Below the pieces are notes generated by a model, which was not told the origin of the DNA, made no database searches, and saw only the letters and a program-made list of their open reading frames with translations. Below, piece after piece: positions 24,997 through 34,100 of a stretch of DNA of 40,094 bases. The stretch comes from a bacterium (GTDB taxonomy: Bacteria > Vulcanimicrobiota > Xenobia > Xenobiales > JADMJV01). Position 1 is the first letter of the stretch, and every line of letters starts with the position of its first letter. A program made the position numbers and the translations under genes. The stretch is from NCBI GenBank assembly GCA_018780265.1, contig JADMJV010000181.1:1-40094 (forward strand), in the 5' to 3' direction.

Positions 24997-26049
24997 TTAG
25001 GGTTTGTCGGGTTTGTCGGGCTTGGAGTCTTCGCCGTGTTGCCAATCCGTGTGCGTGTCTATCCAGTGGCGCACCACGGCCAGCACGGGGTCGACGGCGG
25101 CGTCCACGGTTTGGACGGTCAGGCGCAGGGGCAGGTTGGCGAAGCCGAGGGCCTTGTTGGTGCCGCGTTCGACGGCGGGAAAGACTTTGTAGGCCAGTTT
25201 GGCTACTGTGGAGGCCACCGTGAGGGTGATGCCGGGGATGGCCATGCCGCCAAAGGTCATGGTCATGCCCACGGCGGCGCCGATGTCGGCCAGACCCGAG
25301 AGCTGTGAGGCTTTGTCATGTTTTTTCAGGCCCGATGAGAGGTGGACGTAGCCACGGCAGGCCTGCACAGTGGCGGCCACGGGGCCCAGCACGCAGGCCA
25401 CGATATTACCGGCCGGGTGGTAATAGCCCAATAGCGAGGACATGACTGCGGCGGAGCGGGTGGCGTCGAGTATGCCCTGAACGCGGGCGGCGGGATTGGC
25501 CTCTTGATAAGCTTTTACGGCATTCACGGCGCCGCGAGCGATGCCCAATCCGCCGGCTATGGGTCCCAAAATCAGAGGCACGGAACCGGCGCCCACAAGG
25601 GTACTGGCGATGGCCGCACCGGCGGTCAGATCGAGGAAGCCTTCGAGAACGCGGGCTTTGCTGCCGTGCCGAAAGCCCGAAATCAGCTTGGCCACGCCGG
25701 CCAGTCCTTCGATACCGGCCACTCCATAACCCAGCGTGCCGGCTCCGTACATGACGGCTCCGGCCATGGTATCGCTTTCTACGGGCAGATGGCCGAGCAG
25801 GGGGTGACCCAGCACTTTTTCGACCTGGTCGCGCAGGTTGGGCCAGGAGACAGCCACCGATTTGCCCAGGTCGCGGGAAGATTCGACCGTCGAGTTGATG
25901 CGCTCGGGGGTGAGGTGGAGGCGTTTTTCCAAGAAGTCGCCCAACCCCACGTCTTTCCACCACGAGTCTTTCTCGGGATCCTTTGGAGGATCGGGTGGCG
26001 TGTGGAGCGGTTTGGGCAGGTTGGGCTGCACAGACGGCTGGATTTTCAC
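24997..26049 (-). CDS. Hydrophobic effector-like protein upstream of SUFU gene
   Basis: 350 aa from GTG 26049. The N-terminal ~35 residues are Pro/Lys-rich with no signal peptide (PNLPKPLHTPPDPPKDPEK), followed by a charged ~60-residue helical part. Residues ~95-290 are dominated by Gly/Ala-rich amphipathic or membrane helices (MYGAGTLGYGVAGIEG, GAGSVPLILGPIAGGLGIA, GNIVACVLGPVAATVQA, MTMTFGGMAIPGITLTVAS). A hydrophilic tail ends in KPDKPDKP. The architecture resembles membrane-active secreted effectors or bacteriocins, but no named family is recognised. The coupled SUFU gene makes a toxin/immunity reading attractive; a two-gene membrane complex is the alternative. Confidence 0.8.
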   Translation of the reverse strand: MKIQPSVQPNLPKPLHTPPDPPKDPEKDSWWKDVGLGDFLEKRLHLTPERINSTVESSRDLGKSVAVSWPNLRDQVEKVLGHPLLGHLPVESDTMAGAVMYGAGTLGYGVAGIEGLAGVAKLISGFRHGSKARVLEGFLDLTAGAAIASTLVGAGSVPLILGPIAGGLGIARGAVNAVKAYQEANPAARVQGILDATRSAAVMSSLLGYYHPAGNIVACVLGPVAATVQACRGYVHLSSGLKKHDKASQLSGLADIGAAVGMTMTFGGMAIPGITLTVASTVAKLAYKVFPAVERGTNKALGFANLPLRLTVQTVDAAVDPVLAVVRHWIDTHTDWQHGEDSKPDKPDKP

Positions 26050-26106
26050 ATGGTCAAAGATAGTTCAGGGGGCTGAAATTTTGTCGACACTCGGGACCCT
26101 TGGACC

Positions 26107-26496
26107 TCAGGTCATCAGCCTGGCCAGGGTGGCATTGGCGTCCCAGTAAGCGTCCAGGCGCAGGATTTTACCGTGGTCGTCTCCCTGAATCAAATCGATT
26201 CCCTCAAATTGGACGGCCACCCCATTTTTGCCAGTGCCCTGGCCCACCCAGGTGAGGGCCACCTGATTGGGTAGTCCCGGGTGGATTTTGACGATCTGCA
26301 GGGATACCCGATCGAAGAGTTGGTGGAGTTGGTCCCAGAAGGCTCCGATTTCGGCTTTGGTGTTGCGAGCGGGGGCACCCACCGGATCGACGTGAACAAG
26401 GGCCGGATGATCGCTGAAAGTGTCCAGCCAGGCCTGGCGGTCGTTGCTGCGGATGGCCGCAAAGTAGCGGTCTATGGTGTCGTTCAGGTTGCTCAT
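26107..26496 (-). CDS. NTF2-like / SnoaL-type protein
   Basis: 129 aa from ATG 26496 (an in-frame upstream codon at 26529 is less likely). The pattern fits the NTF2-like cone fold: LNDTIDRYFAAIRSNDRQAWLDTFSDHPALVHVDPVG, then AEIGAFWDQLHQLF, and beta strands ending FEGIDLIQGDDHGKILRLDAYWD. Members are small-molecule isomerases or hydrolases, or simply ligand-binding proteins; the substrate cannot be deduced. It lies 57 bp upstream of the effector-like gene on the same strand. Confidence 0.83.
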   Translation of the reverse strand: MSNLNDTIDRYFAAIRSNDRQAWLDTFSDHPALVHVDPVGAPARNTKAEIGAFWDQLHQLFDRVSLQIVKIHPGLPNQVALTWVGQGTGKNGVAVQFEGIDLIQGDDHGKILRLDAYWDANATLARLMT

Positions 26497-26530
26497 CGGG
26501 TGGGTTTGGCCGTTGGCGGCCCTTTCCATT

Positions 26531-27190
26531 TATTGTATCGGCATAGCAGTCATTTGCAGCGCTTTGGGACCGCTGCCTGCGGCTACAATCCCTTTGTTTT
26601 GCAGGCCATCGATGAGGTCCAGCGGACGGCTCCCGATGGAGGCGGCTACTTTACCGGCATTAAGGCTGAGCCGGCCGAGTCTCCCCTCGGCTATCCGTTG
26701 CGGCTGTTTGGGTTGGGCTTGCTGGAGCCGCCGCGCACCACCAGTTACTGTTCGGGTTCGAGCTATACGGTTTTTATCGAGGCGGTCAACTCTCCGAAGA
26801 GCGGCTCGAGGCCCTGAGAATGCAGGAGCCAGACGGCGGGCGCAGGGAGGACCGGGTCAAGGCGTGGGGTTGGTGGAACGCCTACGGCTACGGAACCCAC
26901 TACAGCTTGGTGCAGTACCTGGGAATGGGCCAGGCCATTGCGCCCGCACAGGCCCTGCCTGGTGATTTTGTCAACATCAGTTGGAAAAGCGGGCTGGGGC
27001 ACAGTGTGGTGTTTTTGGGATACAGTCGAGACGAAGTCGGTGCCTTGCGAGTTTCTTTCTTTTCCCGTCAGGCCAGCACCAACTGGCTGACCATACCGTA
27101 TCGGCCAGTACCATCAAGGACGTCATGTTTGTGCGCCTTGACGCACCCCGAACGAATTTGGGATTTTTCGCTGGATTCCAGGGTGGACAC
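26531..27190 (+). pseudogene. Frameshifted secreted cysteine-hydrolase-like gene
   Basis: Protein-like sequence continues across three frames. A signal-peptide-like piece (YCIGIAVICSALGPLPAAT) is in one frame. NPFVLQAIDEVQRTAPDGGGYFTG to TTSYCSGSSYTVFIEAV is in a second frame, up to ~26785. AWGWWNAYGYGTH and LPGDFVNISWKSGLGHSVVFLGY follow in a third frame, up to ~27085. The end (STIKDVMFVRLDAPRTNLGFF) returns to the first frame. The SYCSGSSY cysteine and GLGHSVVFLGY histidine motifs suggest a CHAP/NlpC-like papain-fold hydrolase. At least two and probably three frameshifts make it a pseudogene, unless the assembly is wrong here. Confidence 0.7.
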
Positions 27191-27206
27191 CGGGGTGGCC
27201 GGAGAC

Positions 27207-27677
27207 CTACTGCCAGAATAGAGTTTCGGGATCAGGGGCGGCGCTACCGAGCAGCCGGTTGCACAGGCCGCGCACGGTTTGGCGTTCGCCCGCACTGAGG
27301 GGGTTGGCGAAGAGCTTTTCGACCTGCGTTTTGTAAGTGGGCCAGGCCTTTTGAACGGCGGCATTGCCGGCCTCGGTGAGTTGGGCGTAGATGCCTCGTC
27401 CATCTTCTGCACTTTTCAGGCGTTGCAGGTAGCCTTCCTTTTCAAGGCGGTCCACCAAGCGGGTCAGACCGCTGCGGCTCAACAGGACTTGATCGGCCAG
27501 ATCGCTGAGGCGCAGTTGGTGTTGGGGGGCATACAGGAGGGCCACCAACACATCGTAGCTTCGGTATGGGATAAGGCCTGCCTGAATAAACTCTTTCTCC
27601 ATGGCTTCCATCAGGCGGAGTTGGAGGCGATGGAACAGCGTCCAGGTTTCGATCTTTTCGCGGGTGCTTTTGTCCAT
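27207..27677 (-). CDS. MarR-family transcriptional regulator
   Basis: 156 aa. The winged-helix MarR core is clear: IPYRSYDVLVALLYAPQHQL, then LSDLADQVLLSRSGLTRLVD (recognition helix), RLEKEGYLQRLKSAEDGRGIYAQLTEAG (wing with D-x-R), and flanking dimerisation helices. MarR dimers bind palindromes and usually repress their own and adjacent genes until a ligand binds. It is divergent from a methyltransferase gene, and a near-perfect 18-bp palindrome lies 22 bp from its start, a likely operator. Confidence 0.93.
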   Translation of the reverse strand: MDKSTREKIETWTLFHRLQLRLMEAMEKEFIQAGLIPYRSYDVLVALLYAPQHQLRLSDLADQVLLSRSGLTRLVDRLEKEGYLQRLKSAEDGRGIYAQLTEAGNAAVQKAWPTYKTQVEKLFANPLSAGERQTVRGLCNRLLGSAAPDPETLFWQ

Positions 27678-27698
27678 GCAAGGATACTATCACCCCGT

Positions 27699-27716
27699 TA
27701 GTTGTGCGCGCAACTA
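27699..27716. promoter_or_regulatory. Palindromic operator, probable MarR site
   Basis: TAGTTGTGCGCGCAACTA is an 18-bp palindrome with one mismatched pair. Its TTG-CAA half-site style and length fit MarR sites. It sits in the 96-bp gap between the divergent MarR and methyltransferase starts, so it could control both. Confidence 0.7.
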
Positions 27717-27773
27717 GCATGGCTGATTCTCGGATCCAGGGTGGGCTCCGGTCCATGACGAAGTGGAGCAGCG

Positions 27774-28472
27774 ATGACATCGTACGGACGCTCTGGGCGC
27801 TACTACGACTCTCTCTATGCCGACAAGGACTACAGGGGGGAGGTTGCGCACCTGTTGGAGCGGCTGGAGGGCAAAGCGGTGGGCGGGCGGCTTTTGGACC
27901 TGGGCTGTGGGACGGGGCGGCATTTGGAGCATTTGCTGGAGCACTTTGAGTGTCATGGTCTGGATCTGCAGCCGGAACTGTTGGAAGTGGCCCGCCGCCG
28001 GCTGTCCGCGACCCCCCTGTATGAGGGCGATATGGCCGATTTTTCGGCACCCGGACCGTTTGATTTGCTCACCTGCTTTTTTGGCTCGGTGGGTTACTTG
28101 GGCAGCCAGGAGCGGTTGACACAAGCGGCGACACATTGGGCCGACCTGCTCAAGCCGGGTGGCTGGTTGGCGCTGGAGACCTGGATTCAGCCCGAGGAAT
28201 TTCGGGCAGGGCGAGTGATGGCTACCTTTGTGGATGAGCCAGACTTTAAGTTGACCCGCATGGCCGTGAGCTGCGCAACCGGAACTTTGTATGATACCGA
28301 CTTTCACTACCTGCTGGCTACTCCCCAAGGGGTGGAGCACTTTAGCGAGCGCCATCAGTTGCGTATGTATACCCATGCCGAGTACAGGTCGGCCCTGGAA
28401 GGAGCGGGCTTTGTGTGTAACTGGGAGCCCGACCTGGGTATCCGCGGAATGTACCTGGGTCAGTTGGCCTGA
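27774..28472 (+). CDS. Class I SAM-dependent methyltransferase
   Basis: 232 aa. Motif I is LLDLGCGTGRH (residues 40-50). An acidic residue binding the SAM ribose lies in HGLDLQPELLEVARRRL, motif IV is FDLLTCFFGSVGYL, and LLKPGGWLALETW follows. The pattern is close to small-molecule N-methyltransferases of the DesVI type (YDSLYADKDYRGEV start, FHYLL and AEYRSALEGAGF end). The substrate is unknown. It is divergent from the MarR gene and probably under its control. GGAG lies ~8 nt before the ATG. The NYN gene follows 38 bp later. Confidence 0.9.
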   Translation: MTSYGRSGRYYDSLYADKDYRGEVAHLLERLEGKAVGGRLLDLGCGTGRHLEHLLEHFECHGLDLQPELLEVARRRLSATPLYEGDMADFSAPGPFDLLTCFFGSVGYLGSQERLTQAATHWADLLKPGGWLALETWIQPEEFRAGRVMATFVDEPDFKLTRMAVSCATGTLYDTDFHYLLATPQGVEHFSERHQLRMYTHAEYRSALEGAGFVCNWEPDLGIRGMYLGQLA

Positions 28473-28510
28473 GAGAGGTCCTGAGCTGGTTTGGGGACGA
28501 AGCGCGGTGA

Positions 28511-29422
28511 GTGAGTAAGAAGAGCAAGCCCAGGCCTGCAGCAGTGGTTAAGCCGGTGGCTCCACCTGCAACTGAAGTGAAAGGTGAAGTGAAGGCTCCC
28601 TCGCCCGGTGTGCGGCCCGCGCGGGGACCGGCGGCTTGTTATGTGGACTTTGAGAATTTCTACTACACGGCTCTGTCTCATGGGCAGACGCTGGATGTGG
28701 GCAAGTTGGCGCGCGGGTTGACGCGTCTTTGCCGAGAGAGTTCTGGGGAAACCTGGCATCACCAGGCCGTCTATGCCAGTTGGGATCCCATTCACACTAA
28801 CGCGCGTCACGCCCAGGATGAATGGGCCATGATGGGCTGGACGCCAGTGGTCGTGCCTTCTCGTGAAGACTATCAGAGCCAGCGGACGGTGAAGAATCTG
28901 GTGGATTTTGTCATGAGTCTGGACATTCTCGAGCACGCTCGAGACAAGCCAATCCAGCACTTTTATATCGCTTCGGGAGATGGGGATTTTTGCGAAGTGG
29001 TGCAACGCTTGAAGCGTTTAGGCAAGCGGGTCACGGTGGTGGCCGCCAGGGTCAATTTGAGCTACCGGCTGCAGGAAGCGGCCGATGACTACGTGGTGTG
29101 TGGCCTGGAGGATATCACCGGTGCCAGTGCTCCGCTGGTAGGCAAGTATCGCCAACTGCCCATGGCGCGCAGCCAGTTGGCGGTCGCCGAAGATCCCTTT
29201 CAGGTGTTGCGCCGGGCTATCCGTGAGGCTGAGCGCGACGGAGGGCGTGCACCGGCACCATGGGTGGTGGTGAGAGATGAGTATTTCTTGCGCATGACCA
29301 CCATGCTGGCCGACGAGGCCGACCGTTTTGTACGCGATCTGTCTGGGGCGGGCTTTGTGACGCTGGTGTCGCGCAAGGACGTGACCGGTCGTTCGGTGTC
29401 GTATGTGAGCTTACCCAAATAA
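28511..29422 (+). CDS. NYN (PIN-like) domain putative ribonuclease
   Basis: 303 aa from GTG 28511. After a basic, Pro-rich N-terminus (~40 residues) comes a NYN/LabA/DUF88-type domain: CYVDFENFYYTAL with acidic D46 and N49, TVKNLVDFVMSLDIL, and HFYIASGDGDFCEVVQRLKRLGKRVTVV, which holds the second acidic cluster, and VNLSYRLQEAADDYVVC. These metal-binding residues are those of NYN nucleases acting on RNA. The C-terminal ~80 residues (VLRRAIREAERDGG, PWVVVRDEYF, GFVTLVSRKD) look like a small winged helix and could be an RNA-binding OST-HTH-like domain. A strong terminator follows immediately. Confidence 0.85.
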   Translation: MSKKSKPRPAAVVKPVAPPATEVKGEVKAPSPGVRPARGPAACYVDFENFYYTALSHGQTLDVGKLARGLTRLCRESSGETWHHQAVYASWDPIHTNARHAQDEWAMMGWTPVVVPSREDYQSQRTVKNLVDFVMSLDILEHARDKPIQHFYIASGDGDFCEVVQRLKRLGKRVTVVAARVNLSYRLQEAADDYVVCGLEDITGASAPLVGKYRQLPMARSQLAVAEDPFQVLRRAIREAERDGGRAPAPWVVVRDEYFLRMTTMLADEADRFVRDLSGAGFVTLVSRKDVTGRSVSYVSLPK

Positions 29423-29455
29423 AAAGTGCCCCGGATTCGCCTCCGAGGCACTTTT
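29422..29455. terminator. Bidirectional Rho-independent terminator
   Basis: AAAAGTGCC and GGCACTTTT arms, extended inward by CGGA/TCCG, with an A-tract on one side and a T-tract on the other. It lies between the convergent NYN gene and the secreted hydrolase gene and can stop transcription from both sides. Confidence 0.92.
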
Positions 29456-29476
29456 CAGGGGAGCGGAAGCGGGGAA

Positions 29477-30712
29477 CTACCAGTTGGGAGCTCCGGCGCG
29501 AATGAGCTGTTTCTCGGTGGGCCATTGTCCCTGGCTCATGGTTTTGCAAGCCGAGTCTTTGCAGGCGCTCCGCACCGTGGACGGCTTATTGACCATCAGT
29601 CGGGCCATGTTTTCCAAAGTTTCATCGGACAGATGCTGACTGCCGCCACAATTGATCTTCTCCAGGCGCCACAGGGCGTACACCGCGGTGGTCAGGTGAG
29701 CGCTGTCCAGAAAGGGGGTCAGGGCCGTGACCTGGTCGGGCATGGCAAAGACTTCGTCGAGTTCGGTGAACAGTTTGGGCTTGGGCTGCTTGGGATCGGC
29801 TACGAATACGGCGGCCGGGACAATGTTAGCCAGTCGGGCTGCATTGTAGTAGTTGGTAAAGGCGTGATCGGCAGGGATCTCGGTGTTGTCGAACATCATG
29901 ATACGACCCTTAAAGAGGGTGTCATACTGCTGTTGGGTCATGCGGGGCAGAGCCGAGCCAGCCGCCACGCCGCGCACCATTCTGCGCAGTTTCAATGTCT
30001 CGTCCTTGTCGGCTTCCCCGACGTAGGGTGACATGGTCATCCAGGTCAGTTGAGTGCGTCGATTTGTTTCACGGGCGTTGACGTTGCCCTTGAACCAGAC
30101 ATCCCAGTCCAGGTCGGAGCCGGCCAGCGTGACCATGTTTGCGTAGATATCTCGGGTGGGCTGGAATGCCTCACTTTTGGGAATGTCGTCCGCATAGGTG
30201 AGCTCGGGAACGAGGGTGGCTGCGGTAACTTCGCAACCCAGACTGTGGGCGTAGATGTTGATTTTCGCCTTGGGATACTGCTTTTGCACCTGCAGCAGCA
30301 CCTGGCGGGCGGGCCAGTGGCCTACTTTGCGGGCACGGGCCACCATGTCCAGGTAGTTTGCTTCGGCCGTGAACAGGCCCATTGGGACATCCGAATTCCA
30401 CTGAATTCCAACCACGGCCACTTTCTGTCTGGATTTTTGGAATTCACTGACCAGCCTGGGCGCCAGCTCGTTATAGCTGGCAGTGCTGGCTTCGCGACTG
30501 TTACCCAGGCCGTGAATGACGACCAGAATATGGTCCGGGTTGGCCTGCTGGGTCCCGATGTTGGTGACAATGGAGCTGACGTCGGCATCGCTGAGGGGGC
30601 TGCCGTCGTTGAGCCAGGCCGGCACAAAGGAGGGAGTCCCCTGGGCAAACCCGGCCATGGCCACGGTCGTCATCAGAAATAGGCATAAAACAAAGCGGTT
30701 TAGAAATCTCAA
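29477..30712 (-). CDS. Secreted alpha/beta-hydrolase (DUF900-like)
   Basis: 411 aa from TTG 30712. An AGGAG 8 nt upstream and an immediate signal peptide (RFLNRFVLCLFLMTTVAMA, cleavage near GFAQ) support this start over the TTG at 30736. The hydrolase fold shows HILVVIHGLGNSREAS (oxyanion region) and NIYAHSLGCEVTAATL with the nucleophile Ser in an A-H-S-L-G elbow. A 'VTLAGSDLDWDVW' segment and later His residues would complete the triad. The C-terminal ~80 residues hold two cysteine pairs (INCGGSQ; ACKDSACKT), consistent with an exported, disulphide-bearing protein. The substrate is unknown; esterase or lipase-like activity is inferred. Confidence 0.85.
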   Translation of the reverse strand: MRFLNRFVLCLFLMTTVAMAGFAQGTPSFVPAWLNDGSPLSDADVSSIVTNIGTQQANPDHILVVIHGLGNSREASTASYNELAPRLVSEFQKSRQKVAVVGIQWNSDVPMGLFTAEANYLDMVARARKVGHWPARQVLLQVQKQYPKAKINIYAHSLGCEVTAATLVPELTYADDIPKSEAFQPTRDIYANMVTLAGSDLDWDVWFKGNVNARETNRRTQLTWMTMSPYVGEADKDETLKLRRMVRGVAAGSALPRMTQQQYDTLFKGRIMMFDNTEIPADHAFTNYYNAARLANIVPAAVFVADPKQPKPKLFTELDEVFAMPDQVTALTPFLDSAHLTTAVYALWRLEKINCGGSQHLSDETLENMARLMVNKPSTVRSACKDSACKTMSQGQWPTEKQLIRAGAPNW

Positions 30713-31110
30713 ATCGAGTTCTCCTTTATTAGTCAAACACTGAGGGTCCGCGCACTGAGTGTACAGTGGGGAGCCTGGCAGGTATTAGGAAACGGGGTTT
30801 CGCGGAGGGCTTTGATCTTGGCGCGGAAGTTCCTATGGTTCTTTGGCATGGAGTTTTCATTCCTCCGACTGGTGCACAAGGATGAGCCTCACCCGAACGG
30901 GGTCAATAAAGCAGAGCGTTATACGTGTCAGGTGCGCTTCGTGGGCCCCGGGCTGGCTGGCGACGGGTCGGCCGCCAAGAGGGTGAATCCCGAAAATTCC
31001 TACAGGCCGTCAGCCTTAGCCCTTACGTGAGTAGATCTGCTACCCCAGCCAGAGTGGTTTTGCTTTTGCCTTTAGTGGGGGCTGCCGGGGGTAGTTTCAA
31101 ATTTGCCCTT
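30713..31110. other. Intergenic region without a recognisable gene
   Basis: About 400 bp between two minus-strand genes. Open frames on the + strand (from 30812 and 30925) have no recognisable content. The hydrolase promoter should lie in 30720-30800. I see no clear terminator for the helicase gene's upstream side and no repeat. Confidence 0.5.
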
Positions 31111-34100
31111 TTAGCCAGCCACCAGCATGGACCACTGGCCTGCCTGTTTTTCAAACATCACCTCGTGGCGGGACCCCGCGCTGCCCGCGTTGGGTCCAAA
31201 CCATCCGCGTAGCAACTCGGCCAGCAGGTTGGCTCCACCCCCGGCGGGCCGGACTACGTTGAGAGCGATTTTCACAAAGTCGGCTTCATACTCCACTCCG
31301 TCCACCCAGAGTGGGGTGAGGCCTTGCGGCAGGTGGTCCCGGCGTTTGTCATCCAACTTCACAATGGGTTTGCCCCCTGAGGCTTGAATCAGCTTGCACA
31401 CCAGTCCGCGGGAGCGGTCCAGGTAGCGGGCCAGGCACCACTCAGCGATTTCCGAGGTGAGTTGGACAAACTGCTCTGGCTGGGTGACCGTGACTTGCGA
31501 TCGAAAGCGACCCTCCACGTAGTCGAAGTAGGGGCCACCAGCCCAGGCGGCGATGGGGTTTTTGATCACCAGGCGCTCAATCGCACTCGTATCGCTCACA
31601 TCCTCCGAGAGGTCGGCCACAAGTCGGGAACTACGGGCCATGCGTCTGGCAAACTCGGCGGCCAACTCTTCGGCAGCCACCTGCCCGGGAAAGGCATCCA
31701 GCGCGATCATGGCCTGGAGCAGGACCATCTTGTAGCTCTTGCTCATGGCTGTGGTTTCCAATTGAGCCAGGAATTCTCGTTCGGGCTGGGACAGCTGTAG
31801 ATCGCTCTTGGCGCTGACATAGCCTATCCAGGAGCCGTGGCTCTGGCGCGCCGCCCCCGGATTGACTCGGGCCTGGTAGGCCTCCAGGGCTGTGGGCCGA
31901 CGGCCGTGAAATTCTCTGAACTCGGTATAAAAGACTTCCAGTGCATTGCTGGAGCGCGCGCGCACAAAGGCCTCCAGCAGGTCTACAGCGGCCGGGTCGT
32001 AGGTGACTTCGCAGCCATCCGGCAAGCCCACCGTAATGGTGCCTCGGCGCAGGTCGTCCAGGACCTTGCGCAGAGCGACGTTGCTGGCATTCAAGAGGGC
32101 CTGAGGTTTCCACAGGAAGGAACGATGGTTGCCGATGTAGTCGATGACGGTCAGATGGGTCTTGCCCTCGTTCAGGCGCAGCCCGCGGCCCAGTTGTTGC
32201 ATCCACAGGATGCGGCTCTCGGTGGGGCGGAGCATCAGCACGGTGTCCACTGCCGGCACATCCAGGCCCTCATTGAAAATGTCCACGCAGCAGAGCACGT
32301 CTAACTCGCCCGTTTCCAGCCGGCGCACCGACTCCCCGCGTGGGTCGCTGCCAGGCCCGCTGTGCACTACGGCTACGCGCACTCCTTGGCGACGAAAGAA
32401 GTCGCCCATGAAATCGGCGTGTCGTTGGGAGCAGCAGAAGGCCAGGGTGCGACTCTGGCCCAGCTTGCGGTAGTGGTCATAGCTGTTCTGGGCCCGTGCC
32501 TCGACGGCCACGGCCTCATCCAGGGCCTGTGGATCAAAGCCACCGCGCCGCCATGGGATATTGCCATAGTCCACGGTGTCGGGCACGCCGTAATACTTGA
32601 AGGGAGAGAGCAGGCCGTCGCTGATGCCGCGGGTCAGGTCGCAGCGATAGACCAGATTTTGCAGGCACAGCCCCAGCAGATCGCCCCCGTCGCTGCGCTC
32701 GGGGGTGGCGGTGAGGCCCAGTAAAAATGTGGGCTGGAAGTAGTCGATCAGGCGACGGTATCCGTCCGTGGCTGCATGGTGAAACTCGTCCACCACAATG
32801 TAGTCAAAGGCGTCGCGAGCAAATAGATGCAGGTGAGCCGTTCTTTGCACGGTGGCGATGTTGGCAAAGAGGATACGGGCCCCCGGGTCCTTTTGTTGCC
32901 CGTGGTAGTAGCCGATGGAGTCCTGGGGACGCACGCGTGCGAATGTGCTGCCGGCCTGCTGCAGAATCTCGTTGCGGTGGGCTACAAAGAGAACACGCCC
33001 AAAGGGCAGACTGTCAAAGGCCGCCAGGTAGGTCTTGCCAAGGCCCGTGGCCAGTACCACCAGACCGGCCTGGTTGCCCGCCGCCCGGGTGCCGGACAAC
33101 GCCTCGAGTGCTTCGCGTTGGATGTCATTGGGGCGGTATTCTATGGCCACCTCCACTGGGGCCAACTGAGTTACCTGCATCTCCCCCTCGCCCGCCAGTG
33201 AAGCTCCCCCCATCACGGTTGGAGGCACGCGCCGGGCTCGGTATTGGGCCACCCACTGCTGGCTCAGTTCGACCGTGTCTGGATGCTGGTAGAGGTCCTC
33301 AAAGGCCTGGGCTACTTGAAGCGCGCCAGCCTGATCTCGGAAGTTCCACTCCAGGCCACTTCCCAAAGCCGATTCGCTCAGGTTGCTGCTGCCCACCACG
33401 GCCACCAGGCGCCCCTGCACATCGCCCAACAGGTAGGCCTTGGGGTGAAAGGCTCGCTTACGCGTCTCAAACACCCGCAGCTCCACCTGGTGGGGGTATT
33501 GCTCCTTCAAGGTCAACAGTCGCTGCAGGGCGTCGGGGTCGGTCACCCCCAAATAGTCGCCGGTTACCAGGCGCAGGCGAGATTCCGGGTGCTGGAGCAT
33601 GCTGGCCAGGTCGTTCCACAGCCTTTCTATCCCGCTGACCTGCACAAAGGCCACCGCCATATCCAGTCGTCGGGCCCGCTCCAGGTGGGCCGCCAGATGC
33701 GCCCCCAGTGGGTCTGCTTCTCCAGTGATGATGGAACGGGAGTGGGGGAGCCCGCTCCAGTAGTTGGCCCGCTGTGGCAGCACCTGGCGTACTCCCCCAC
33801 GCGGGTCAGGGACGTCCCCTGAGTAACGGGGAATTACGTGCAGGTGGAGATGCTCCACTGTCTGGCCGGCCGCTTCTCCCAGGTTCATGCCCACGTTGAA
33901 TGCTTGGGGGTCGTGTCCCGCGCGCTTGATCGCCAGACGAGCCAGGGTGATGCCCGCGGTCAACTCTCGCTGCTCCTCGGGTGAGGCATCAAACCAATCT
34001 TTCAGGTGGCGACGGGTGATGAGCAAAGCGTGCCCGGGGCTGACCGGATAGGCGTCCCACAGCCCCACAATGGTGTCCCCTTGGTGGAAGACGCGGGTCG

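Noticed and set aside
30812..31212. Plus-strand ORFs in the gap before the helicase gene
   Set aside because: Short, no ribosome-binding site, no recognisable content, and partly antisense to the helicase gene.
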